Source: Tepidimonas taiwanensis (lineage in GTDB: Bacteria > Pseudomonadota > Gammaproteobacteria > Burkholderiales > Burkholderiaceae_C). From it: a stretch of 64,000 nt of DNA. Positions 1 to 9,097 of this stretch are shown here, in pieces. The DNA lies in the NCBI RefSeq assembly GCF_020162115.1, contig NZ_CP083911.1:124001-188000 (forward strand), in the 5' to 3' direction. The stretch's first letter is position 1. Each line of letters begins with the position of its first letter. The notes beneath the pieces are model-generated. The model ran no database searches. It was not told the origin of the DNA and saw only the letters and a program-made list of their open reading frames with translations. Position numbers and translations under genes: made by a program.

Positions 1-358
1 GCTGGCGCTGGTCGGGGTGCCGCTGCGCCGGGTGGTGCGGCTGGTGCAGGAGCAGCGCGACGCGCGCTACCAGCTGTTGCGCGGCTACTTCCACGGCGCG
101 GACGACGACGCCGACGACGAGGCCGGCCACGCGCGGCTGGCCACCGTCGTGCTGCCGCCCGGCGGGCCGACCGTGGGCCAGCGGCTCGCGGACCTCGCGC
201 TGCACGCCGTCGGCGTGCAGGTGATGGACGTGCGCCATGCCAACGGGCGGCGCGAGGTGCCGGACGACGATCTGCGCCTGCAGGGGGGCGATGCGGTGGT
301 GCTCTACGGCACGCCGGAAGCGCTGGCGCTGGCCGAGGCCAAGCTGCTGGCGGGATAA
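1..358 (+). CDS. C-terminal fragment of a Kef/CPA2-type cation:proton antiporter (TrkA-C domain)
   Basis: Only the last ~118 codons are in the window; the reading frame is open from base 2 and ends at a TAA at 356-358. The first visible residues (RRVVRLVQEQRDARYQLLRGYF) resemble the linker after the TrkA-N nucleotide-binding domain of KefB/YbaL-type antiporters. The remainder looks like a TrkA-C (RCK-C) domain: a beta-rich stretch (ARLATVVLPPGGPTVGQRLADL), an arginine-rich turn and a closing GDAVVLYGTPEAL strand. An acidic run (DDDADDEAG) separates linker and domain. In this family RCK-C domains sense ligands and gate K+/H+ exchange at the inner membrane. The membrane part is off the left edge, so KefB/KefC/YbaL cannot be distinguished. 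Confidence 0.72.
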   Translation, partial: LALVGVPLRRVVRLVQEQRDARYQLLRGYFHGADDDADDEAGHARLATVVLPPGGPTVGQRLADLALHAVGVQVMDVRHANGRREVPDDDLRLQGGDAVVLYGTPEALALAEAKLLAG

Positions 359-359
359 T
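354..359 (+). promoter_or_regulatory. -10 box of apt, near-leaderless
   Basis: GATAAT (5/6 to consensus) overlaps the stop codon of the upstream gene and lies 8 bases before the apt ATG. The intervening bases are C/G-rich with no Shine-Dalgarno sequence. Transcription would start at or within a few bases of the ATG. Confidence 0.45.
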
Positions 360-367
360 CCGGCCCC

Positions 368-913
368 ATGGACACCGCCGCCTACCTCCGTTCGCACATC
401 CGCACCGTCCCCGACTGGCCCGCGCCGGGCGTGCAGTTCCGCGACATCACGCCGCTGCTGCAGGACCCGAAAGTCTTTCGCGTGCTCATCGACACCTTCG
501 TGCACCGCTACATGGACCGCGACAAGCGGCCGGACGTGGTCGCGGGGCTGGACGCACGCGGCTTCATCATCGGCTCCGTCGTGGCGTACGAGCTGGGCGT
601 GGGCTTCGTGCCGATCCGCAAGAAGGGCAAGCTGCCCTTCACGACGGTGGCGGAGACCTACGAGCTGGAGTACGGCAGCGCCACCGTCGAGCTGCACACC
701 GACGCCGTCAAGCCCGGCGACCGCGTGCTGCTGATCGACGACCTGATCGCCACCGGCGGCACGATGATGGCGGGCAAAAAACTCTTGGAAAAGCTCGGCG
801 CCACCGTGACCGAGGGCGCCGCGATCGTCGCGCTGCCGGAGCTGGGCGGCGTGCAGCGCCTGGAGGCGGCGGGGCTGCCGCTGTTCACGCTGGTGAGCTT
901 CGAGGGGCATTGA
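368..913 (+). CDS. apt: Adenine phosphoribosyltransferase
   Basis: Cytosolic purine-salvage enzyme that makes AMP and PPi from adenine and PRPP. The 181-residue length is typical. The PRPP-binding loop appears as VLLIDDLIATGGTMMAG (about residues 121-137), with the hydrophobic-acidic-acidic core and TGGT turn. The N-terminal FRDITPLLQDP segment and GLDARGFIIG are family signatures. The start is the first ATG in frame. No ribosome-binding site precedes it, and a GATAAT hexamer sits 8 bases upstream, so a leaderless transcript is plausible. It follows the antiporter by 9 bases, but the intervening -10 box argues for its own promoter. Confidence 0.96.
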   Translation: MDTAAYLRSHIRTVPDWPAPGVQFRDITPLLQDPKVFRVLIDTFVHRYMDRDKRPDVVAGLDARGFIIGSVVAYELGVGFVPIRKKGKLPFTTVAETYELEYGSATVELHTDAVKPGDRVLLIDDLIATGGTMMAGKKLLEKLGATVTEGAAIVALPELGGVQRLEAAGLPLFTLVSFEGH

Positions 914-948
914 CGGGGTCGGCGGCGGTACCGACACCCGGCCGACAA

Positions 949-994
949 AACGCGGACTAACCGCGTTGGCATAGGCTCCTTTTTGGTCGATACT
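949..994 (+). promoter_or_regulatory. Sigma-70-type promoter of the cheW-chemoreceptor run, with upstream palindrome
   Basis: TTGGCA (966-971) and GATACT (989-994) are separated by exactly 17 bases, matching sigma-70 consensus at 5/6 and 4/6. Start of transcription would be near 1002, giving a leader of about 75 bases. A perfect 7-bp inverted repeat, AACGCGG-ACTAA-CCGCGTT (949-967), overlaps the -35 box. It could be an operator or a weak terminator for apt. Confidence 0.5.
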
Positions 995-1076
995 CGGGGC
1001 TTCGCATCATCGTCGAGTTCCCCGCCGCCGCGGCCCCGTCGAACACTGGGTGCGCGGCCGCCATCCAGGAGTCGCC

Positions 1077-1568
1077 ATGACCGCCGTCGTCGCCCATTCC
1101 AACGAGATCGCCACCCAACGCGCCAGCGCCGAGTACCTGACGTTCCGCCTCGGGGCCGAGGAGTATGGCATCGACATCCTGCGCGTGCAGGAGATCCGCT
1201 CCTTCGAGCAGCCCACCCGCATCGCCAACGCGCCGTCGCACATCCTCGGCGTGGTCAACCTGCGCGGGGTGATCGTGCCGGTGGTCGATCTGCGCATCAA
1301 GCTCGGCTGTGAGCGCGTCGAGTACAACAACCTCACGGTCGTCATCGTGCTCAACGTCAAGGGCCGCGTCGTGGGCGTGGTCGTCGACTCGGTCTCCGAC
1401 GTGCTCGAACTCGCCCGCGACGCCATCCGCGCCGCGCCCGAGATGACGTCCGCGGCCGTCGACACCGCCTTCATCACCGGTATCGCCAGCGTCGGCGAGC
1501 GCATGCTGATCCTGATGGACATCGAGGCGCTGGTCAGCAGCCCCGACATGGGCCTGATGGACGCCTGA
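1077..1568 (+). CDS. cheW: Chemotaxis coupling protein CheW
   Basis: A 163-residue single-domain CheW protein that links chemoreceptors to the CheA kinase at the cell pole. Family hallmarks are YLTFRLGAEEYGIDILRVQEIRS near the N-terminus, the ANAPSHILGVVNLRGVIVPVVDLR core, and VIVLNVKGRVVGVVVDSVSDVLEL. The ATG at 1077 is preceded by CCAGGAG with good spacing; an in-frame codon at 1050 has no ribosome-binding site. It is followed 40 bases later by a chemoreceptor gene, and the pair with the next receptor forms a small chemotaxis run without cheA in view. Confidence 0.95.
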   Translation: MTAVVAHSNEIATQRASAEYLTFRLGAEEYGIDILRVQEIRSFEQPTRIANAPSHILGVVNLRGVIVPVVDLRIKLGCERVEYNNLTVVIVLNVKGRVVGVVVDSVSDVLELARDAIRAAPEMTSAAVDTAFITGIASVGERMLILMDIEALVSSPDMGLMDA

Positions 1569-1608
1569 GCGGCGTCGGCCGACCCACCACTGCCACGGGA
1601 GGATGCCG

Positions 1609-2961
1609 ATGATCCGATGGATGAGCGATGCGATGCGGGCCTGGTCGGTGCGCACGCGCATGTGGGGGGCGATCGGCGTCGTGCTGGCGCTGATGGTGAT
1701 GCTCGCCGGTGTCGGCGTGTGGGCCGTGCACCACATGCAGATCGCGCAGCACGAGGCGCTGACGCTCGCATGGACGGTGGCGTCGCAAAACGCCACCAGC
1801 GCCAACGAGGCGTTCGCGCAGGAGATGATCGCGCTCACCGACCATGGGGAGCAGATCCGCCAGCAGGCGTTGTGGGGGCTGGCGGCGGCCCTCGCGGTGG
1901 CGATGGCCATCGTGGCACCGACCACGCTGGCCAACCTGCGCAGCATCGTGCGACCCGTGCGCGAGGCCGAGGCGCTGGCCGTGGCGATCGCGCGCGGCGA
2001 TCTCGGGACTCGGGTCGACACCCAGGGGGCCGACGAGTTGGCGCAGTTGCTGCGCAGCCTGCACGACATGCAGGGGGCGCTCGCGCGCACCGTGGGCGCC
2101 GTGCGCGACGCCGCCGAGCGCATCCACCGCACCAGTGAGGAGGTCGCCAGCGGCAGCGCCGACCTGCGCCAGCGCACCGACGACACCGCCGCGCACCTGC
2201 AGCAGACCGCGGCGAGCCTGGAGGAGATCACCCAGACCGTGCGCGCCTCCAGCGACGCGGCGCAGTCCGCGATCGCGCTGGCGCAGCGCAACGCCGAGGT
2301 GGCCGACCGGGGCGGCGCGCAGGTGCAGCAGGTCGTGGCCACGATGGACGGCCTGCAGGCCGCGAGCCAGAAAATCGCCGACATCACCAACGTGATCGAC
2401 GGGATCGCGTTCCAGACGAATATCCTGGCGCTCAACGCCGCGGTGGAGGCGGCGCGCGCCGGGGAGGCGGGGCGCGGCTTTGCGGTGGTGGCGGGCGAAG
2501 TGCGGTCGCTCGCGCAGCGCAGCGCCGAGGCGGCCAAGCAGATCAAGGCGCTGATCGAGCAGAGCGTGGCCCAGGTGGCCGCGGGCACCGAGGTCGTGCA
2601 CCGCGCCGGGTCCACCATCCGCGACATCGTCGACAACGCGCAGCAGGTCTCGGGCTTCATCCGCGACATCAGCCACGCGACGCAGGAACAGGCACAGGCG
2701 CTGGCGCAGGTCAACGCCGCCGTGGCGGAGGTGGACCAGATGACGACGCAAAACGCGGAGCTCGTCGGCTCGAGCGCGGCCACCGCCCAGCAGCTGCGCG
2801 CCCAGGCGCAGCGCCTGGGCGAGACGGTGGCGATGTTCCGTCTGCCGACGGATGCGGGCGAGCACCCGCCGCTCAAGCCCGCAGCGGTGCGGGGGCACGG
2901 TGACCCGGCGTCCTATCAGGGGCCGGAGCGGCGGCGGCAAGAGACCCGATCGTCCGCGTGA
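1609..2961 (+). CDS. Methyl-accepting chemotaxis protein with a very short periplasmic loop
   Basis: Inner-membrane chemoreceptor of 450 residues. Transmembrane helices lie at about residues 16-38 and 85-105, enclosing only about 45 periplasmic residues, where typical Tar/Tsr-class receptors have about 150. A HAMP domain follows (IVRPVREAEALAVAIARGDL), then the coiled-coil signalling hairpin with the invariant tip IAFQTNILALNAAVEAARAGEAGRGFAVVAGEVR. No NWETF-type CheR/CheB tether is visible at the C-terminus. ATG 1609 is chosen because GGGAGG lies 6 bases upstream; the ATG at 1603 would sit on the ribosome-binding site. Without a real ligand domain it may sense membrane or energy state, or work with another receptor (inference). 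Confidence 0.93.
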   Translation: MIRWMSDAMRAWSVRTRMWGAIGVVLALMVMLAGVGVWAVHHMQIAQHEALTLAWTVASQNATSANEAFAQEMIALTDHGEQIRQQALWGLAAALAVAMAIVAPTTLANLRSIVRPVREAEALAVAIARGDLGTRVDTQGADELAQLLRSLHDMQGALARTVGAVRDAAERIHRTSEEVASGSADLRQRTDDTAAHLQQTAASLEEITQTVRASSDAAQSAIALAQRNAEVADRGGAQVQQVVATMDGLQAASQKIADITNVIDGIAFQTNILALNAAVEAARAGEAGRGFAVVAGEVRSLAQRSAEAAKQIKALIEQSVAQVAAGTEVVHRAGSTIRDIVDNAQQVSGFIRDISHATQEQAQALAQVNAAVAEVDQMTTQNAELVGSSAATAQQLRAQAQRLGETVAMFRLPTDAGEHPPLKPAAVRGHGDPASYQGPERRRQETRSSA

Positions 2962-3018
2962 CATCGGGTACAGTCATTTCGAACCAGTCGGGTGGTGTTC
3001 CAGCACGAGGAGTCGACG

Positions 3019-4902
3019 ATGGCGATAAGGGATCTCAAAATCGGTGTGCGGCTGGGCCTGGGATTTGGCCTCTTGCTCGCGCTGCTATTGGCCGTGGCGA
3101 TCGGCGGAATCGTGGGTGGGCTGCGCATGCAGGCGGTCGAGGAAACCGTCAAAACCTACAATAAGGCGGCCATGTTGGCCGAAAAGTGGTCGGCGTTTAC
3201 ACGCCAACAAGTCGACCGCACGGTGGCCGTCGCCCGCCTGGGCGAGAATCCGCAAGCGCTGGAGTATTTTCAGACGCAAATTGCGCAAACGCGCGCGCTC
3301 GTGGACGAGCTGCAGCAGCGCACCGGGGCTGCGGTAGACCAGCTGGCTGATGCCGAGGCGTCGCGCCTGCTGCAATTGACGCGGGAGGCGCGGGGGGCGC
3401 AAATGCGCTTGCGCGACCAAGTTTTGGAACGCGTGCGGGCCGGCGACCATACCGGTGCGAGGGCGCTGGCGGACGGGGAGTATCGGCGTGCAGGTGACCG
3501 CTATGTCCAGGCCCAGGAAGACCTCGCGCAGTACCTCGTGACGGACGCGGAACGTACGATCGAGGAGGCCAAGCGGTTCGTGGGCAATCTCTCTTTGGCG
3601 ATGGGCGCGGCGGCAGCGCTGGCGCTGCTGATCGGCGTGACCGTTGCCGTCTCGCTCACCCGCGGCATCGTGCGCCCGTTGCGCGAGGCTGTCGGGATAG
3701 CGCAGGCCGTCGCGCACGGTGACCTGACGCAAACGATCCACGTCGACCGCGGTGACGAGGTCGGTGAGCTGATGCGCGCGCTGCAGCAGATGCAAGCCGC
3801 GCTTCAGCAGGCGTTCCAGCGCATCCGCGCCAGCGCCGACCAGGTGGCGCTGGCCAGCGCCGAAATCGCGCAGGGCAACCAGGATCTCTCCGCCCGCACG
3901 GAGAATGCCGCCGCCAGCGTTGAGGAGACCTCAGCGAGCCTGCAGCAGCTCACCGAAGCCGTGCGCAGCAGCTCTCAGGCCGCGGCGGTGGCCAACCAGC
4001 TCGCCGCCCAGGCGGCCGATGCCGCACGCAGCGGCGGCCAGACAGTGGCACAAGCCGTGGAGTCGATGAAGGGCATCGAGGCCAGCAGCCAGAAAATCGC
4101 CGACATCACCAACGTGATCGACGGCATTGCGTTTCAGACGAATATCCTCGCGCTCAACGCCGCGGTGGAGGCGGCGCGCGCCGGGGAGGCGGGACGCGGC
4201 TTTGCGGTGGTGGCGGGCGAAGTGCGCTCGCTCGCGCAGCGCAGCGCCGAGGCCGCCAAGCAGATCAAGGCGCTGATCGAAGAGAGTGTGCAGCGTGTGC
4301 AGGCCGGCAGCGCGCAGGTCGACGCGGCCGGGCGCACGATGGAAGAGATCGTGCAGGCCATTCAGCGCGTGGCGGACATGATCGGCGAGGTGACGGCGGC
4401 GGCGCAGGAGCAAAGCGAAAACATTGCGCAGGTCAACGCGGCGGTGGGGCAGCTCGACAGCACGACGCAGCAGAATGCGGCCCTCGTGGAGCAGGCCGCG
4501 GCGGCGGCTGCCAGCCTCAACACCCAGGCGCAGGCGCTGCTGCAGGTGGTGGCGCAATTCCGCACCGGCGACGGCGACGGGGCGGTGCGCACCGTGGCGC
4601 CCATGCGTGCGAGCGCCTCGGCACCCGCCGCGCGGCGCGAGCCGTCGCTGCCCCCGGCGGCGGCCAAGTCCACCACGCTCAAGGCCGTGGGCCACACGCC
4701 GGCGCGGCCGGCGCTGGGCGCGGCCGCCGCATCTTCCTCATCCGCGGGCAAACCCGCGAGCAAGACCCCCGGCGCGGCTCCGGCTGGCGCCGCCAAGCCG
4801 GCGTCCGGCCCGACGGCCGCACCGGCCAAGCCCACCGCCCCCAAGGCGCTGCCACCGCGCCCCTCCCCCGCGACGGAAGAGGGCGAGTGGGAGAGTTTCT
4901 GA
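3019..4902 (+). CDS. Methyl-accepting chemotaxis protein with 4HB-type sensor domain
   Basis: Chemoreceptor of 627 residues. TM1 (about residues 12-35) and TM2 (about 190-215) flank a ~150-residue helical periplasmic domain rich in Gln/Arg/Ala, consistent with a four-helix-bundle ligand domain. HAMP follows (IVRPLREAVGIAQAVAHGDL), then the signalling hairpin, and a long Ala/Pro/Lys-rich low-complexity tail ending in EEGEWESF. That terminal EWESF pentapeptide resembles the CheR/CheB-docking tether (NWETF) of other receptors. The start at 3019 has GAGGAG upstream. Its hairpin tip is almost identical at DNA level to that of the preceding receptor gene. Confidence 0.94.
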   Translation: MAIRDLKIGVRLGLGFGLLLALLLAVAIGGIVGGLRMQAVEETVKTYNKAAMLAEKWSAFTRQQVDRTVAVARLGENPQALEYFQTQIAQTRALVDELQQRTGAAVDQLADAEASRLLQLTREARGAQMRLRDQVLERVRAGDHTGARALADGEYRRAGDRYVQAQEDLAQYLVTDAERTIEEAKRFVGNLSLAMGAAAALALLIGVTVAVSLTRGIVRPLREAVGIAQAVAHGDLTQTIHVDRGDEVGELMRALQQMQAALQQAFQRIRASADQVALASAEIAQGNQDLSARTENAAASVEETSASLQQLTEAVRSSSQAAAVANQLAAQAADAARSGGQTVAQAVESMKGIEASSQKIADITNVIDGIAFQTNILALNAAVEAARAGEAGRGFAVVAGEVRSLAQRSAEAAKQIKALIEESVQRVQAGSAQVDAAGRTMEEIVQAIQRVADMIGEVTAAAQEQSENIAQVNAAVGQLDSTTQQNAALVEQAAAAAASLNTQAQALLQVVAQFRTGDGDGAVRTVAPMRASASAPAARREPSLPPAAAKSTTLKAVGHTPARPALGAAAASSSSAGKPASKTPGAAPAGAAKPASGPTAAPAKPTAPKALPPRPSPATEEGEWESF

Positions 4903-4931
4903 TGCCCCGCCCGTCCATGGCCTGAGCCCGC

Positions 4932-7040
4932 ATGATCGATTTTTCCAGCACGTTGCCCGGCCTCGTGGCCGAATCGCCGGACGATCCGGTCCGCAGCGGC
5001 CGCCTGCCGGTGGGCGTCTTGCTGGACCACCTGCAGGTCGGCCTCGTGGTGCTGGACGAGGCCGGGCACGTGGTCGGCGTCAACCACCAGGCGCGCGAGA
5101 TGCTGGAGCTGCCGCTGACGCTGCTGCAGTCGCAACCCCCTATCGACGACGTGGTGCGCTGGCAGGTGGAGCGCGGCGATCTGCGCGGCGACGTGTCGCA
5201 CATCCTGCAGCGCGTGTGGCACCACCTGCGCGAGACGGCGCGCCGCGGCCAGCCGCACGTCTACACCTACACCACCGCCGGCGGCCGCACGCTGCAGGGC
5301 ACGACGATCGCCATCCCCGGCGGCGGCTGGGTGCGCGCCTACGTCGACGTCACGCGCCACGCCCAGATGGTGCGCTACCTGCGCGACAGCGAGGAGCGCT
5401 TCCGCAGCCTGACGGAGCTGTCGGCCGACTGGTACTGGGAGTGGGACGCCGAGGGCCGCTACACGCGGCTGGAGGGGCGGCTGATCCGCGAGTACGAGAC
5501 GGCGGAAATGTTCCTCGGCAAGTGCGCGTGGGACGTGCCGGCGCTGAACCGCCCGCGGCCCGAGGACTGGGCGCCGCTGCGCGAGGCGTTTGCCGAACGG
5601 CGCGTTTTCCGTCGCGTGGAGCTGCAGCGTCGGTTGCGCGACGGCCGCGTCGTGTGGTTTTCGATCAGCGGAATGCCCGTGTACGACGCCGACGGGCGCT
5701 TCACCGGCTACCGCGGGGTCGGCCGCGACATCACGCGGCGCAAGGAGGACGAGGCCACGATCCAGCGCCTGGCGTTCTACGACAGCCTCACGGGCCTGTT
5801 CAACCGGCGCGCGTTCGTGGACCGGCTGCAGCAGGCGCAGGCGGCGAGTGCGCGCAGCGGCGAGTGGGCGGCGCTGTGCTTCATCGACCTGGACAATTTC
5901 AAGGACATCAACGACGCCTACGGCCACGCCGCGGGCGACCGCCTGCTGCAGACGGTGGCGCAGCGGCTGCGCGACGTGGTGCGTATCGAGGACACGATCG
6001 GCCGCCTGGGCGGCGACGAGTTCGTCGTGCTGCTGGAAGATTTGCACGCGGACGAGGAGCAGGCGGCCTGGCGCGCGCAGCACGTGGCCGAGAAGGTGCG
6101 CGCCGCGGTGGAGACGGCGCTCACCATCGAGGGGCACGAGGTGCAGGCCACGCCCAGCATCGGCATCACGCTCTTTCGCGGCCGGGACGAGGCGGTGGAG
6201 GACATCCTGCGCCGCGCCGACCTCGCGATGTACCACTCCAAATCGGCCGGGCGCAACGCGGTGCGCTTCTTCGACCCGGCGATGCAGGCGGCGGTGGTGG
6301 CGCGGGCCACCCTGCAGCGCGATCTGCGCCACGCGTTGCGCGACGGCGAGCTGCGCCTCTTTGGCCAACCGGTGGTCGATGCACGCGCGCAGGTTGTGGG
6401 ACAAGAGGCGCTGCTGCGCTGGCAGCACCCGCTGCGCGGCATGGTGTCGCCGGCGGATTTCATTCCGGTGGCGGAGCAAAGCGGGCTGATCCTGCCGATG
6501 GGGCAGTGGGTGCTGCGCCAGGCGTGCGCGCAGCTGGCCGCGTGGGCGCGCGCGGGGGGCGAGCGCGCGCAGTGGTCGCTGGCGGTGAACCTGAGCCCGC
6601 GGCAGCTGCGCCAGCCGGATTTCGTCGATACCGTGCAGGCGGCGTGGCGCGAGGCCGGCGCCGACCCGCGCCGGCTCAAGCTGGAACTCACCGAGAGCCT
6701 GCTGCTGCACGACATCGAGGACACGATCACGAAGATGGAGGCGTTGGCCGCGCAGGGCATCCAGTTCGCGCTGGACGACTTCGGCACCGGCTACTCGTCG
6801 CTGGCGTACCTCAAGCGCCTGCCGCTCGCGCAGCTCAAGATCGACCGCTCTTTCGTGCGCGACCTGCTGGAGGACCCCAACGACGCGGCGATTGCCCGCA
6901 CCATCCTGCAGCTCGCCAAGAGCCTGGAGATGGAGGTGGTCGCCGAGGGCGTGGAGACGGCGGCGCAGTTCGAGGCGCTGCGCGAGATGGGCTGCCACCT
7001 GTTTCAGGGCTACCATTTCGGCCGGCCCGCGGCGTTGTGA
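4932..7040 (+). CDS. PAS-GGDEF-EAL cyclic di-GMP synthase/phosphodiesterase
   Basis: A 702-residue protein of c-di-GMP turnover with no obvious transmembrane segment. Residues ~25-140 form a first PAS-like domain and ~155-275 a second PAS with PAC (YRGVGRDITRRKEDEATIQRLAFYDSLTGLFNRR). The GGDEF domain follows with an intact RLGGDEF signature (residues 360-364). The C-terminal EAL domain keeps EAL (492-494), NLSPRQL, ELTES, DDFGTGYSSL and KIDRSF. Both catalytic sites therefore look functional. It lies 29 bases after the chemoreceptor and is probably co-transcribed, suggesting joint control of motility and c-di-GMP. No clear ribosome-binding site precedes the ATG. Confidence 0.94.
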   Translation: MIDFSSTLPGLVAESPDDPVRSGRLPVGVLLDHLQVGLVVLDEAGHVVGVNHQAREMLELPLTLLQSQPPIDDVVRWQVERGDLRGDVSHILQRVWHHLRETARRGQPHVYTYTTAGGRTLQGTTIAIPGGGWVRAYVDVTRHAQMVRYLRDSEERFRSLTELSADWYWEWDAEGRYTRLEGRLIREYETAEMFLGKCAWDVPALNRPRPEDWAPLREAFAERRVFRRVELQRRLRDGRVVWFSISGMPVYDADGRFTGYRGVGRDITRRKEDEATIQRLAFYDSLTGLFNRRAFVDRLQQAQAASARSGEWAALCFIDLDNFKDINDAYGHAAGDRLLQTVAQRLRDVVRIEDTIGRLGGDEFVVLLEDLHADEEQAAWRAQHVAEKVRAAVETALTIEGHEVQATPSIGITLFRGRDEAVEDILRRADLAMYHSKSAGRNAVRFFDPAMQAAVVARATLQRDLRHALRDGELRLFGQPVVDARAQVVGQEALLRWQHPLRGMVSPADFIPVAEQSGLILPMGQWVLRQACAQLAAWARAGGERAQWSLAVNLSPRQLRQPDFVDTVQAAWREAGADPRRLKLELTESLLLHDIEDTITKMEALAAQGIQFALDDFGTGYSSLAYLKRLPLAQLKIDRSFVRDLLEDPNDAAIARTILQLAKSLEMEVVAEGVETAAQFEALREMGCHLFQGYHFGRPAAL

Positions 7041-7157
7041 GTGCCGCTGCACGACGTCTTCGCGCGGGGGCGCCGCGTGGTCATGCCCCGGTTCGCGTGT
7101 CCAGGCGCCGGTGGCCAGCCCCCGCAGCGTCGTATACCAGTACCCCACGAGGTTGCC

Positions 7158-8663
<1,506 letters not shown>

Positions 8664-8716
8664 AGGACCGGATTGCGTTTTCGCGTGGGTGGGAGCGGTG
8701 GCGGATGGGGCCGTGG

Positions 8717-8866
8717 CCTCATCGGTCCGCTGTGCGGCCCGGAAATCGGCCCCGATCCCACCTGCCGCCGCTACCGGGCGCCGGCAGCGCGCACCCGACA
8801 CCCCTTGAGGTCGAGCCGGGGAGGCCGTCCGGCCCGATTTCCAGGCCGCGCAGCGGACTGATGAGG
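8717..8866. repeat. 36-bp imperfect inverted repeat in convergent spacer
   Basis: Arms 8717-8752 and 8831-8866 match as reverse complements at 32 of 36 positions, separated by 78 bases. Two of the four differences would still pair as G-U in RNA from the plus strand. Smaller complementary segments (for example CCGGGGAGGCCG near 8817 with CGGCCTCCCC near 8872) surround the right arm, so the whole spacer could fold extensively. It lies between the 3' ends of the M20 peptidase and the MFS gene, so it could act as a bidirectional terminator or be a decayed mobile palindrome. Confidence 0.6.
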
Positions 8867-8903
8867 GCAGGGCGGCCTCCCCGACTCGGCCTCCCCACTA
8901 TTG

Positions 8904-9086
8904 CTCCGGCACGGTTTTGTCTTGAGCCCCCCGCTTTCCGTGTTAGCACAGAACGCTGCGGGAGAGTCAAAACTTTTTCGTACTGGATCAATATCACTCC
9001 AGCACGATTCTGTCTTGCGTCTCCCGCATGCTTCGCACGTGTTGGACGCTGTGCGGGAATACCAAGCTTCTTCATGTTGGATCGAT
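8904..9086. repeat. Degenerate 93-bp tandem duplication, each unit containing a hairpin
   Basis: Unit 1 (8904-8992) starts CTCCGGCACGGTTTTGTCTTG and ends GGATCAAT. Unit 2 (8997-9086) starts CTCCAGCACGATTCTGTCTTG and ends GGATCGAT. They align at roughly 70% over their full length. Each has an internal stem: CCCGC/GCGGG in unit 1 and TCCCGCA/TGCGGGA in unit 2. The stretch is clearly less GC-rich than its surroundings. Both frames crossing it look like non-coding shadows. With the adjoining inverted repeat it explains the whole 434-base gap between genes. Confidence 0.6.
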
Positions 9087-9097
9087 AGAGAACGTGA

